NCBI GenBank assembly: GCA_016715065.1
Contig: JADKBN010000017.1
Location: 62,001-126,000, forward strand
DNA length: 64,000 nucleotides
Origin: Fibrobacterota bacterium
GTDB taxonomy: Bacteria > Fibrobacterota > Fibrobacteria > UBA5070
Direction: 5' to 3'
Shown: piece by piece, positions 16,211 to 25,400 of the stretch
How the letters are laid out: each line of letters begins with the position of its first letter
Position numbering within the stretch: the first letter of the stretch is position 1
Position numbers and translations under genes: made by a program
The notes under the pieces: generated by a model
Database searches by the model: none
What the model was told of the DNA's origin: nothing
The model's input: only the letters and a program-made list of their open reading frames with translations

Positions 16211-17571
16211 CGGCCGGTCGCGGAATCCTCGTGGCCGGTGCGGGTAGCGGAACCGGCAAGACTTCGCTCGCCTGCGGTCTGCTGCGGGCGCTGCGCGACC
16301 GGGGCGTGACGGTCCGGGCCGCCAAGTGCGGTCCCGACTACCTGGACCCGATGTGGCTTGCGCGCGCTTCCGGTGGAGATTGCCCGAACCTCGATCCGTG
16401 GATGTCCGGCCCCGAGGGAGTCCGCACCCTCGCGCGCGGTGCAGGGACCCTGGTGGTCGAAGGGGCGATGGGCCTTTATGACGGAATCCGTCCCGATTCG
16501 GACGAAGGCTCCGCAGCCCAGGTCGCGCGCCTCCTGGGGCTTCCCGTCGTGCTCGTGCTCGATGCTTCCGGATCGGCCCGCACCGTGGCCGCGGTGGTGC
16601 GGGGGTTGCGGGATTTCGGGGATCTTCCGATCGCCGGAGTGGTTGCCAATCGGGTGGGAAGCGCCGGTCATGCGGCGCTGGTGTCCGAAGCGCTCGCCTC
16701 CTCGGGACTTCCGCCGTTGTTGGGATTTGTCGGCAAGAACGCGTTTCCGTCCCTTCCCGAGCGGCATCTCGGACTTGTGCCGCCTGCCGGGAGCGAAGGC
16801 GACGAGATCCTGCGGGAGATGGGTAGGGTCGTGGCCGATTGCATCGATCTCGATCGCTTGCTCTCGCTGTGCGCGTCTCTCCCAGCCCCTCCGGAGGAAG
16901 ATCCTCCCGCGTTCGCGGGGCGCGGCTTGCGATTGGGACTCTCCTGGGACGATGCGTTCCGTTTCGCGTACGGCCCTGTCGTGGAGGGACTGCGCACGCG
17001 TGGGGTGGAGGTCGTGCGGTTTTCACCGTTGGCAGACCCAGTGCTGCCGCCCGATCTCGATGGTCTCTGGCTTTGCGGGGGCTATCCCGAGGTGCATGCC
17101 GCCACCCTCGAGGCCAACGGCAGCATGCGGGAATCCGTTGCCGGATTCTGTCGGAGCACCAGGCCGGTGCTCGCCGAATGCGGCGGGCTTCTGTATCTGG
17201 CGACGGAAATCGTCGACCAAGCGGGAGGTCGGCACGCGATGTGCGGGGTGGTCCCGGCCATCGCTCGCATGGGGGATCGGTTGCGGTCGCTGGGGTACCG
17301 GACCGCCACGGCGCGCGAAGACCTGTTCGTCGCCTCGTGCGGCCAAACGCTGCGCGGGCACGAATTCCATTACGGGACCCTCGAAGGGAGTTGGCTCGCG
17401 GACTGGCGTCCGGCCTACGAGTTGGGCGGATCCCGAGGGGCCATGGGCCCCGAAGGATGGTGGAACGGGTCGGTGCTGGCCACCTGGTTCCATGGATGGT
17501 TGGTGTCGGGCGATGCGTTGGAACGATGGATCGCCGCGATGCGCGCGGCACGCGAAAGGACAACAGCATGA
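16207..17571 (+). CDS. cbiA: cobyrinate a,c-diamide synthase CbiA
   Basis: This 454-residue enzyme amidates side chains a and c of cobyrinate using glutamine and ATP. The N-terminal dethiobiotin-synthetase-like domain has the P-loop GAGSGTGKTS and KCGPDYLDP; the C-terminal glutaminase domain has the nucleophile Cys in VLAECGGLLYL and a His in HEFHYG. Full family length. It overlaps cbiO and cbiC by ATGA. Confidence 0.95.
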   Translation: MTAGRGILVAGAGSGTGKTSLACGLLRALRDRGVTVRAAKCGPDYLDPMWLARASGGDCPNLDPWMSGPEGVRTLARGAGTLVVEGAMGLYDGIRPDSDEGSAAQVARLLGLPVVLVLDASGSARTVAAVVRGLRDFGDLPIAGVVANRVGSAGHAALVSEALASSGLPPLLGFVGKNAFPSLPERHLGLVPPAGSEGDEILREMGRVVADCIDLDRLLSLCASLPAPPEEDPPAFAGRGLRLGLSWDDAFRFAYGPVVEGLRTRGVEVVRFSPLADPVLPPDLDGLWLCGGYPEVHAATLEANGSMRESVAGFCRSTRPVLAECGGLLYLATEIVDQAGGRHAMCGVVPAIARMGDRLRSLGYRTATAREDLFVASCGQTLRGHEFHYGTLEGSWLADWRPAYELGGSRGAMGPEGWWNGSVLATWFHGWLVSGDALERWIAAMRAARERTTA

Positions 17572-18236
17572 CAAGGACGTTGGGGCGGGCGCTTCTGGAG
17601 CATCCGATCTCGGGCGAGGAAATCGAAAGGCTGAGTTTCGAGCGGATCGAGCGGGAAGGCGTCCGGGGAACCATGGCTCCCGAGGAGTGGATCGTCGCAC
17701 GGCGTCTGATCCATACCTCGGGCGATCCCGGACTGGTGCGGGCCTTGCGCTTCGTTCCGGGGTGGCAGGATGCGGCGAGGAACGCCTTGCGCGACCGGGA
17801 ACCTGTCTACTGCGACGCGTCGATGGCACGTTCCGGAATCTCGCGAACGCGCCTGCTGCGCGCGACGGGGGGAGAGCCCTCCATCCATTGCGAAGTCGCC
17901 AGTCCGGATGTGGCCAGGAGGGCAGCGGAATCCGGCCTTCCACGCTCGGTATGGGCCGTGCGCAAGGCGGCAGCGGCCATCGGATCCGGCGGAATTTGGC
18001 TCTTCGGGAACGCCCCCACGGGCCTGATGGAACTCGTGCGTCTGCACATGGAAGACGGATTCCGTCCCTCGTTGGTGGTCGCCATGCCCGTCGGGTTCGT
18101 GCACGTGGTGGAAAGCAAGGAGGAATTCCTTGGCGTCGGCCTGCCGGGCATCGTCCTGGCGGGGCGTCGCGGTGGATCTCCGCTGGTGGTGGCCTGCGTC
18201 CACGCCCTGTGCGCCTTGCTGGAGGACGCGTCGTGA
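17568..18236 (+). CDS. cbiC: cobalt-precorrin-8 methylmutase CbiC
   Basis: This 222-residue enzyme moves a methyl group from C11 to C12 to give cobyrinate. Family motifs are visible: the catalytic His in RRLIHTSGDPGL, VYCDASMARSGI, IWLFGNAPTGLMEL and VAMPVGFVHVVESKE. It overlaps cbiA by ATGA and cbiX by GTGA. Confidence 0.95.
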   Translation: MTRTLGRALLEHPISGEEIERLSFERIEREGVRGTMAPEEWIVARRLIHTSGDPGLVRALRFVPGWQDAARNALRDREPVYCDASMARSGISRTRLLRATGGEPSIHCEVASPDVARRAAESGLPRSVWAVRKAAAAIGSGGIWLFGNAPTGLMELVRLHMEDGFRPSLVVAMPVGFVHVVESKEEFLGVGLPGIVLAGRRGGSPLVVACVHALCALLEDAS

Positions 18237-18619
18237 GCGTCGTGAGCGCCCTGGTGCTCCTGGGACATGGCAGCCGGGCACCGGGCGCTTCGCAAGCCAT
18301 GGAGCGGATCGCGCAGGTGCTCCGGTCCCGACGCCGGGAACGGATCGAGGTCGCCCACATGGAGTTGGCCCAGCCGTCGCTGACCGATGTCCTGGATCGT
18401 CTGCATGGAGACGGAATCCGTCATGTGGTGCTGGTTCCCTACTTCCTCCATCACGGCATCCATCTTCGGGAGGACATCCCCGGGATCCTGGACGAGGTCC
18501 GCGCGCGGCTACCGGATCTGGAGATCGCCATGGCTCCGCACCTGGGTTACGACGACGCCCTCGTCGACGTGGTCGAACGGAGGGTGTCGCAAGCCGCGCC
18601 TCGGATGGAAACAAGGTGA
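18233..18619 (+). CDS. cbiX: short sirohydrochlorin cobaltochelatase CbiX
   Basis: This 128-residue, single-domain chelatase inserts Co(II) into sirohydrochlorin, the first committed step of the anaerobic route. Metal-site histidines are in LLGHGSRAPGA and PYFLHHGIHLREDIP. Short CbiX forms work as homodimers. The start is GTG at 18233, overlapping the cbiC stop and preceded by GGAGGA; a second GTG at 18242 is possible. Confidence 0.93.
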   Translation: MSVVSALVLLGHGSRAPGASQAMERIAQVLRSRRRERIEVAHMELAQPSLTDVLDRLHGDGIRHVVLVPYFLHHGIHLREDIPGILDEVRARLPDLEIAMAPHLGYDDALVDVVERRVSQAAPRMETR

Positions 18620-19653
18620 TGTCTGGAGGGGCCACGACCGGAACCTGCGCGGCCGCGGCCGCCAAGGCCGCCGCGTTGCGCGCGCGCGGGATTCCCGTGC
18701 CTCGGTTCTTGGACGTTCCGCTGCCGGGGGAAGGCCGGATGTCGGTGGAATTGCGCTCCTGGGGAGGTTTGGCCAGCCGCCCTTGGGCCAGCGTGTGCAA
18801 ACCGCGCACGGAAGATCCCGACGCCACGCGGGAAGCCGTGGTGGTGGTTTCTCTGGAACCAGCCGGAAATCTTTCGTTTCACGCGGGTGCCGGTGTGGGA
18901 ATCGTCACGCGGCCGGGGCTCCAGGTTCCCGTGGGCGGGCCGGCCATCAATCCCGGGCCGCGGGAGCAGATCGCGAAGGCCCTGTCGGAGGTCGGAACGA
19001 CCCGATGGGCTGTGACGGTTTCCGTCTTGGGGGGCGAGGACATCGCCCGTCGCACCTTCAATCCTCGCCTGGGAATCGTGGGCGGGATCTCCATCCTGGG
19101 GACCACCGGAACGGTCCGACCTTGGTCCACCGAGGCGTTCCTGGGTTCGGTGGAAGCCCATCTTTCCGTGGTCCGGTCCCGAGGGCAACGAACCGTGGTC
19201 CTGGTTCCTGGGCACATGGGCGAAAAAGCCGCATCCCGGCTCCTTCCCGGCCTGGAATGCGTGGAGGTCGGCAACGCATGGGGCGAGATCCTGGACAGGG
19301 TCCGCAAACACGGCTTTGGCGAAGTGGTCGCCTTGGGCCACCCGGGAAAGCTGGCCAAGATCGCCCAGGGCCAGTGGGACACCCATTCTTCGCAGGGTTC
19401 ATCCGTTGCCGAATGGTCGATCCGTTTCCTGCGCCGCGCCATGCCCTCGTCGAAGGGGCTTCTGGCCGAGGGCCTCGGGAATCCGCAAACCATGGAAGGG
19501 TTTTTGATGGCCTTGGACCCGGCCTCGCGGGCCAGGGCTTCCACGTTTTTGGCATCGCGCGTCGCCCGTCGGATCTCCAGGCGATGCGGGATCCAATCTC
19601 GCACCCTCTTGGTCGATCTCGAGGGAAACCTGGTCGGGGAAGGATCATCATGA
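18619..19653 (+). CDS. cbiD: cobalt-precorrin-5B C1-methyltransferase CbiD
   Basis: This 344-residue enzyme methylates C1 of the ring. Recognisable stretches are GATTGTCAAAAAKAA near the N-terminus, GPAINPGPREQI, NPRLGIVGGISILGTTG and the C-terminal LGHPGKLAKIAQG. The ATG shares a base with the cbiX stop. Normal length for the family. Confidence 0.95.
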   Translation: MSGGATTGTCAAAAAKAAALRARGIPVPRFLDVPLPGEGRMSVELRSWGGLASRPWASVCKPRTEDPDATREAVVVVSLEPAGNLSFHAGAGVGIVTRPGLQVPVGGPAINPGPREQIAKALSEVGTTRWAVTVSVLGGEDIARRTFNPRLGIVGGISILGTTGTVRPWSTEAFLGSVEAHLSVVRSRGQRTVVLVPGHMGEKAASRLLPGLECVEVGNAWGEILDRVRKHGFGEVVALGHPGKLAKIAQGQWDTHSSQGSSVAEWSIRFLRRAMPSSKGLLAEGLGNPQTMEGFLMALDPASRARASTFLASRVARRISRRCGIQSRTLLVDLEGNLVGEGSS

Positions 19654-20279
19654 CAGAAATCGTTCATCTGGTGGGGTGTGGCCCGGGAGGACCCGATTGG
19701 GTCCCGCCTCGCGCCCGCGAAATCGTCCGAAAGGCCGATGTGATCTTCGGGCCTTCCGATCTGCAGGATCTCTTTCCCGAGGCACCGGGCGCCAGGATGG
19801 ATCTTCCCGCCCGACCGGAAAACGCCGCGCCGCTGGTGCTCGCCGCGTTGGGAAGAAGGCTCGGGTGCGCGGTCCTGGTGCGAGGCGACTGCGGCTTGCA
19901 CAGCTTGGCGAAGGGTTTGCAATCCCGCTTGCCTGCCGGAGCCTGCCGCCGGATCGCCGGGGTGAGTTCCGTGCAAGTCGCCTGTGCGGCTTTCGGCTTG
20001 GATTGGCAGGGGGCGCGGATCCTTTCCGCACACGGAAGGCCGTTGCAGGAGTTGGGTCCGGACGATCGCCAGGTGCCGCTGGTGGTGGTCCTGGGGGGAG
20101 GCGAACGTTTCCATGAAATCCTGGAACGGACGCGGGAGGCGTTGGGGCCGTGGCGTCTCCATCTGGCCTCCGACGTCACTCTTCCCACGGAAAGCCTGCG
20201 CACCATCGCGCCTGGCGAACGCATTCCGTCGGGACTTCCTTCCCGCACCATCGCGCTTTTCGAGAGGACAGGACCATGA
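19650..20279 (+). CDS. cbiE: cobalt-precorrin-7 C5-methyltransferase CbiE
   Basis: This 209-residue tetrapyrrole methylase has the N-terminal SAM loop VGCGPGGPDWV and the later GVSSVQVACAAFG region. Other bacteria often fuse or pair CbiE with CbiT (the C15-methylating decarboxylase); here CbiE stands alone and no CbiT follows. It overlaps cbiD and cbiL by ATGA. Confidence 0.9.
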   Translation: MTEIVHLVGCGPGGPDWVPPRAREIVRKADVIFGPSDLQDLFPEAPGARMDLPARPENAAPLVLAALGRRLGCAVLVRGDCGLHSLAKGLQSRLPAGACRRIAGVSSVQVACAAFGLDWQGARILSAHGRPLQELGPDDRQVPLVVVLGGGERFHEILERTREALGPWRLHLASDVTLPTESLRTIAPGERIPSGLPSRTIALFERTGP

Positions 20280-20986
20280 ACACGCTCTACGGCATCGGGG
20301 TCGGCCCGGGCGCTCCCGACCTTCTCACCTTGCGCGCGGCCGATGTGCTGCGGCGCATCCCGCTGGTGGTCGGGCCGCGCCCGCGCAACGGCGAGGACAG
20401 CCTCGCCGCCCGGATCGCCCGTCCGCATCTGTCGCCGGATTGCCGACTGGAGGAGCTGACCTTCCCCATGGTGCGCGATGCACGAACCCTCCGCGAGGCG
20501 TGGCGCTCGGCTGCTAGACAAATACGGACATGGTTGGGATCGGGAGACGTGGCCTTTCTGACCCTGGGCGACGCGTCGCTCTATTCCACCTGGACCTACC
20601 TGCGATCGGCCATCCTCGAGCTGGATCCGACGCAGAAGGTGGAAACCGTCCCCGGCATCACGTCCTTCTCCGCCTCGGCCGCCAGGACCGAGCGGGCCCT
20701 GGCGGAAGGCGACCAGGCCCTGATCGTGGTCCCCTGGGGCGCCCAGGCCGATCGCCCCTGGTTGGAAGCCGCCCTGGATGAGGGGGCATCTGCCGCCTTC
20801 ATGAAAGTCGCCGATCGGCTCCCGGGATTGGATGATCTCCTGCGGCGGACCCGCCGGACGAATTCCGTCCTGGCCTGCCGCGTGACCCTACCTGAAGAGG
20901 AGATCCACGAGGCCTGGCAGACGGACCCTTCCCGTTCCAACGGCTACCTCGCCGTGGTCCTCAGTTCCAAGGAGGATGTACCGTGA
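20276..20986 (+). CDS. cbiL: cobalt-factor II C20-methyltransferase CbiL
   Basis: This 236-residue tetrapyrrole methylase adds the C20 methyl group. Motifs are GIGVGPGAPDLLTLRAA at the N-terminus, VAFLTLGDASLYSTWTYL and TVPGITSFSASAA. It overlaps cbiE (ATGA) and cbiF (GTGA). Confidence 0.94.
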   Translation: MNTLYGIGVGPGAPDLLTLRAADVLRRIPLVVGPRPRNGEDSLAARIARPHLSPDCRLEELTFPMVRDARTLREAWRSAARQIRTWLGSGDVAFLTLGDASLYSTWTYLRSAILELDPTQKVETVPGITSFSASAARTERALAEGDQALIVVPWGAQADRPWLEAALDEGASAAFMKVADRLPGLDDLLRRTRRTNSVLACRVTLPEEEIHEAWQTDPSRSNGYLAVVLSSKEDVP

Positions 20987-21732
20987 TCTGGATCGTGGGC
21001 GCGGGTCCGGGAGATCCCGAACTTCTGACCGTCAAGGCGCATCGACTCCTGGCGCGATGCCAGGTCCTGGTCTGGGCGGGCAGCCTGGTGAATCCCGCCA
21101 TCGCCGATCTGGTTCCATCCGACTGCATCCGGCACGATTCATCGGGAATGGATCTGGATGCGATCCTGGACGTGTTGGCGCGTTCGCACCGCGACGGTCT
21201 GCGCGTGGTGCGATTGCACACCGGCGAGAGCGCGCTGTGGGGTGCCATCGGCGAACAGATCGAGGCCCTGGAGGGGCGGGGCATCCCGTGCGAGGTGGTT
21301 CCCGGCATCAGTGCCTTCCAGGCTGCCGCCGCCGCGATCGGACAGGAACTGACTCGTCCCGAAGTGGCGCAGGCGGTGGTCCTTTGCAGGGCGCCGGGAC
21401 GAACACCGGTTCCCGCCGGGCAGGAGCCCGAGGTGTTCGCCCGCACGGGCGCGACCCTGTGCCTCTACCTCTCCTCGGGGTTGCTGGTCGGCGCCGTGGA
21501 AAAACTCCTGGCCGCGTACGGATCCGACTGCCCGGCCGCGTTGGTTTCCAGGGCCTCCTGGCCCGAACAACGGATCCTGCGCGGGAACTTGTCGGAGATC
21601 CCCTCGATGGCGCGCGAGGCGGGCATCGATCGGCTCGCGATCCTCCTGGTGGGCCCCGCACTGGCCGGCAAGGCCCCGCCATCGCGGCTCTACGCGGCCG
21701 ATTTCACGCACGGTTGGCGGGAAGCCAGGTGA
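20983..21732 (+). CDS. cbiF: cobalt-precorrin-4 C11-methyltransferase CbiF
   Basis: This 249-residue tetrapyrrole methylase has WIVGAGPGDPELLTVKA, then VVRLHTGESALWGAIGEQ and VVPGISAFQAAAAAIGQELT, the CbiF hallmarks. It starts at GTG overlapping the cbiL stop, and ends overlapping the GTG start of cbiG. Confidence 0.95.
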   Translation: MIWIVGAGPGDPELLTVKAHRLLARCQVLVWAGSLVNPAIADLVPSDCIRHDSSGMDLDAILDVLARSHRDGLRVVRLHTGESALWGAIGEQIEALEGRGIPCEVVPGISAFQAAAAAIGQELTRPEVAQAVVLCRAPGRTPVPAGQEPEVFARTGATLCLYLSSGLLVGAVEKLLAAYGSDCPAALVSRASWPEQRILRGNLSEIPSMAREAGIDRLAILLVGPALAGKAPPSRLYAADFTHGWREAR

Positions 21733-22559
21733 CGGAAACCGACAATCTTCCTCTGGCGGTGGTCTGCCTGACCCCGCAGGCCCGCGACGCGGCCCTTTTC
21801 CTGGCCAGGTCGCTGGGCGCGCCCCTGCATGTCCACGAATCGGTCGGAATATGTCCAAATGCGGAGACGTTCACCCGGATGGCCGACCGATTGCGCGACC
21901 TTTGGACGGACGCGAAAGGGATCGTGGTGTTCGCCCCCACCGGAGCGGTGGTGCGTTCGATCGCGCCGTTGCTGGGGCACAAGTCGCGCGACCCCGGGGT
22001 GGTCGTGGTCGACGCCTTGGCGCGATGGGCCATCCCGTTGGTGGGCGGCCACGAAGGCGGCGCCAATCGCCTGTCCGAAAAGGTCGCCAACCTCCTGGGG
22101 GGCGAGCCCATCGTCACCACCGCCTCGGAGGCGATCCACGATTTGATCGCCGGAGTGGGGTGCCGCCGGGGCGCCAGCGCGTCGGATATCCTGGCCGCCA
22201 TCGAGGACGCCCTCGCCTCCAAGCATCTGCCTTTGGATCGTCTTAGGATGCTGGCCAGCGGATTTCCCAAGCGCCACGAACCGGGTCTTGTGGAGGCGGC
22301 CGAACGACTCGGGGTGCCGCTGCTGATCCTGCACGACACCGAAATCCGCTCCCGCCGACGGGCCCGGCGCACCGCCGCCGCGCGGCACGTCGGACTTCCC
22401 GCCATCGCCCAACCATCGGCCCTCGCGGCCGGCAGGAGAACCACATGTCTGGTGAAACGCTTCCAACGAGGCCCGGTGCTGGTCTCCATCGCCCAGGAAC
22501 TCTGCGGGTGGTGGGTCTTGGACCCGGATCCGAGGTCCACCGAACTCCCGGCGCCTTGA
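21729..22559 (+). CDS. cbiG: cobalt-precorrin-5A hydrolase CbiG
   Basis: This 276-residue enzyme opens the lactone and releases acetaldehyde at ring contraction. Motifs are VVFAPTGAVVRSIAPLL, VVVDALARWAIPLVGGHEGG-ANRL and the C-terminal LVKRFQRGPVLVSIAQE. After this conserved end, about 18 extra residues (from LCGWWVLD on) are encoded, so the reading frame overlaps cbiH by 115 nt. It starts with GTG in the cbiF stop. Confidence 0.93.
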   Translation: MTETDNLPLAVVCLTPQARDAALFLARSLGAPLHVHESVGICPNAETFTRMADRLRDLWTDAKGIVVFAPTGAVVRSIAPLLGHKSRDPGVVVVDALARWAIPLVGGHEGGANRLSEKVANLLGGEPIVTTASEAIHDLIAGVGCRRGASASDILAAIEDALASKHLPLDRLRMLASGFPKRHEPGLVEAAERLGVPLLILHDTEIRSRRRARRTAAARHVGLPAIAQPSALAAGRRTTCLVKRFQRGPVLVSIAQELCGWWVLDPDPRSTELPAP

Positions 22560-23236
22560 ACGCGTTGGTCGCGTCCCAAGTCGTCGTCGGCTACGCACCG
22601 TACATCGACGCCATCGGCGATCGATTGGATGGAAAACAGGTGGTCCGTTCCGGGATGAAAGGGGAATTGGAACGGGTTCGCCAAGCTCTGGACTTCGCCT
22701 TGTCCGGCCGTGACGTGGCCCTGGTGAGTTCCGGAGATGCGGGAGTCTACGGAATGGCTGGATTGGTCCTGGAGCTGGCCGAAGCGGAGGGATTGGACCT
22801 TTCCATCGAAATCATCCCCGGAATGACCGCCGCCCAGGCCGCCGCGGCCGCATTGGGTGCTCCACTCATGTTGGATTGGGCGGTGGTCAGCCTCTCCGAC
22901 CTCATGGTGCCCTGGGACCGCATTTGCCGGAAATTGTCTGGGATCGCCTACGGAGACTTGTGCTGCGTCCTCTACAACCCCCGCTCGCGCGGCCGTCGAA
23001 CCCTTCTTCGCGACGCCCTGGCCATCCTTTCCCGGGATCGTCCCACAACCATCCCGGTCGCCGCCGTGCGCGAGGCGGGCTCCCCGACACAAACCATCCA
23101 TCGCGGCACGCTGGGCGATTTTCCGGTGGATCTGGTGGACATGAAGTCGCTCGTGGTGGTGGGCGATTCCACCACCCGCTGGACCGCGCGGGGCATGATC
23201 ACGCCGCGCGGATACGTGGAGAAGTACGGAGCATGA
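22445..23236 (+). CDS. cbiH: cobalt-factor III C17-methyltransferase CbiH
   Basis: This 263-residue enzyme methylates C17 and drives ring contraction. The SAM loop is RVVGLGPGSEVHRTP; VALVSSGDAGVYGMAG and EIIPGMTAAQAAAAALGAP follow, and YNPRSRGR is typical of CbiH. The ATG at 22445 has a very good AGGAG site 6 nt upstream (inside cbiG), so the long overlap is real rather than a start error. No later in-frame start precedes the SAM motif. Confidence 0.94.
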   Translation: MSGETLPTRPGAGLHRPGTLRVVGLGPGSEVHRTPGALNALVASQVVVGYAPYIDAIGDRLDGKQVVRSGMKGELERVRQALDFALSGRDVALVSSGDAGVYGMAGLVLELAEAEGLDLSIEIIPGMTAAQAAAAALGAPLMLDWAVVSLSDLMVPWDRICRKLSGIAYGDLCCVLYNPRSRGRRTLLRDALAILSRDRPTTIPVAAVREAGSPTQTIHRGTLGDFPVDLVDMKSLVVVGDSTTRWTARGMITPRGYVEKYGA

Positions 23237-24015
23237 TTCTCCTGGTGGGAGGAACTTCCGAGACCGCGCCGCTGGCACGCGCGCTGCTGGACTCGGGCCA
23301 TCGGGTGCTGGTGAGCCTGGCGACGGAGACCGAACTGGAGCTGCCGGAGGATCCCGTCTTGACGGTTCGGCGTGGACGGTTGGACAAGTCGGGGTTCAAG
23401 GACCTGATCCAACGACATTCCATAGACCGGGTCGTGGATGCTTCGCATCCGTTCGCCGGCATCCTCCGCCGGGAATTGACCGAAGTCTGTTCGGCACTGG
23501 GTATCGAAAGAATCCGCTTCGAGCGATCGGCATTCGATCCGGGTCCGGGAGTGGAGGTTTTGGAAAACCACGAGGCGGCGGCGAGGTCGGCGACGAGCCG
23601 CGGGAAGCCGGTGTTGCTGACCACGGGAAGCCGTTGTCTGCGGCCGTATGTGGTCGAGGCGCGTCGCAGGGGTGTCGAATTGTATGCCAGGGTCCTTCCG
23701 GGCGCGGAAACACTACAGGCATGCCGCGCGGCAGGGCTTCGTGACGAGCGCATCGAATTCGCACGGGGACCGTTCACTGTCGCGCAGAACAGGGAGATCC
23801 TCCGCCGTTGGGACATCGGAGTCCTGGTGGCGAAAAACGGCGGCGTCGCCTCCGGACTTGCCGAGAGGATGGAGGCCGCCCGTCGGGAAGGCGTCCCGGT
23901 CGTGCTGGTGCGCCGCCCCGATCCCGAATCGGGTGCCGCCAACGGGGTGGAGGAGCTCTGCCGCAGGATCGCCGTGGATTCGCGAGTGTCCTTACCCTCG
24001 AGATCGCCTCTGTGA
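23233..24015 (+). CDS. cbiJ: cobalt-precorrin-6A reductase CbiJ
   Basis: This 260-residue NAD(P)H-dependent reductase acts on precorrin-6A. It has ILLVGGTSETAPLARALL at the N-terminus, VVDASHPFAGILRRELT, VLLTTGSRCLRPY and LVAKNGGVASGLAERMEAA near the end. It overlaps cbiH by ATGA and the DUF1015 gene by GTGA. Confidence 0.94.
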   Translation: MILLVGGTSETAPLARALLDSGHRVLVSLATETELELPEDPVLTVRRGRLDKSGFKDLIQRHSIDRVVDASHPFAGILRRELTEVCSALGIERIRFERSAFDPGPGVEVLENHEAAARSATSRGKPVLLTTGSRCLRPYVVEARRRGVELYARVLPGAETLQACRAAGLRDERIEFARGPFTVAQNREILRRWDIGVLVAKNGGVASGLAERMEAARREGVPVVLVRRPDPESGAANGVEELCRRIAVDSRVSLPSRSPL

Positions 24016-25400
24016 CTCGCCACCACGCCCTGGGGAGCGCGCAGGAACGGCTGGCGCGCATCGGGCTTTCGTTGCCCGACTTGCTGCTTCCCCGCGCGGA
24101 TGTCGACCTTTCCCGGTGGGCGGTGAACGCCTGCGACCAGCACGTCCACGACGGTTCCTACTGGGATCGCGCGCGGGCTCGCATCGGTGGTCTTCCCTCG
24201 GCGCTCTCCTTGATCCTGCCCGAAGTCGACCTCGGATGCCAAGATCTGTCGTATCGGATCCTCGACATCCATCGAGCCATGGATGGATATCTGCGAACGG
24301 GAATCCTCCGACCGATCGGAAACGGATTCATGGTCGTGGGCCGCACGATTTCCGCAGGGATGCGTCGGACCGGATTGCTGGTCGCCTTCGATCTCGAAAC
24401 GTGGCACCGTACGGATCGCGATCGTTTCGCCCTCCGACCCACCGAGTCCACCGTCGAGGATCGCCTTCCCGCGCGGTATTCGATACGGGAAGGTGCCGCG
24501 GTCGAGCTTCCCCACGTGTTGGCCCTGGTCGACGATCCCGAGGGGATCCTCTCGGATCTCCTGGAGACGATCCCCGGGCGCGAGCTCTATCGCGCGGACC
24601 TGGCCGAAGACGCGGGCGAGGTCCGGGGACGATTGGTGGAGGATCGGGATTCGGTGGAGCTTGTCGTTTCCTGTCTGGAAGGCCTCGCGAAGCCCGCGAA
24701 TCCCACGGATTGGGTCTGGTTCGTCGGAGACGGCAACCACAGTCTCGATGTGGCCCGCCGGCACTGGAACGGTCTCCGCTCGACGCTTGACGAACAGGGA
24801 CGTGCGGACCATCCGGCTCGCCTGTTGCTTGCCGAGCTCGTTCCCGCGCAATCGCAGGGTCTGCCGGTTCTCGCGGTCCATCGCAGGATCCATGGGATCG
24901 ACCACCACACCTTGCGGGACGAGTTTGGCAAGATCGGTCTGGCATCCGCACCTTGCACACTCCTCGAGCTGCGCGAGGATCTCGAGTTGGACGCCGGCCG
25001 GTGGATCGCCGGTTGGTCGGCCGGAGACAAATATTGGCATCTTGTTGCCGAAGGCCCGCCTTCCGACCGATTCGATCGGATCCTCGACGGTCTTCTGGTT
25101 CGGCTCCAGGCGATGGCCGAGGGCAGGCGCATCGATTACCTCCATGGCTGGGACGAATCCCTGTCCGGGGATACAGGCGGTTGCACGATCCATGTGCGGT
25201 CCCCGTCCACCCGAAGCCTGATCCGAGCCTTCGGGGCGGGGGAGATCCTCCCTCCCAAGACCTTCTCGCTGGGAACGCCCCGCGACAAACGCCACTACCT
25301 CGAAGCCCGCCTCCTGCGGCCCTGGTGCGCATCGATCACCGGCAGCCAGTCCTTGACGGCACCAACCACGACACCAAACGGGGGAAGACATGGATCCTGA
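24012..25400 (+). CDS. DUF1015 family protein inside the B12 operon
   Basis: This 462-residue protein matches DUF1015/COG4198. It has WAVNACDQHVHDGSYWDRAR near residue 40, SLILPEV, and the central motif VGDGNHSLDVARRHWN. Other DUF1015 proteins carry ADGHHR-type sequence at this spot, which resembles the phosphate-binding DGHHR loop of ParB-like free serine kinases (SerK, SbnI). It starts with GTG inside the cbiJ stop and overlaps cobO by 11 nt, so it is fully embedded in the operon. I propose a small-molecule kinase role, possibly on threonine for the nucleotide loop. That is inference; no function is established. Confidence 0.85.
   Translation: MTRHHALGSAQERLARIGLSLPDLLLPRADVDLSRWAVNACDQHVHDGSYWDRARARIGGLPSALSLILPEVDLGCQDLSYRILDIHRAMDGYLRTGILRPIGNGFMVVGRTISAGMRRTGLLVAFDLETWHRTDRDRFALRPTESTVEDRLPARYSIREGAAVELPHVLALVDDPEGILSDLLETIPGRELYRADLAEDAGEVRGRLVEDRDSVELVVSCLEGLAKPANPTDWVWFVGDGNHSLDVARRHWNGLRSTLDEQGRADHPARLLLAELVPAQSQGLPVLAVHRRIHGIDHHTLRDEFGKIGLASAPCTLLELREDLELDAGRWIAGWSAGDKYWHLVAEGPPSDRFDRILDGLLVRLQAMAEGRRIDYLHGWDESLSGDTGGCTIHVRSPSTRSLIRAFGAGEILPPKTFSLGTPRDKRHYLEARLLRPWCASITGSQSLTAPTTTPNGGRHGS

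Noticed and set aside
19650..20279. CbiE as a CbiE-CbiT fusion
   Set aside because: At 209 residues only the tetrapyrrole methylase domain fits; no second SAM domain follows.
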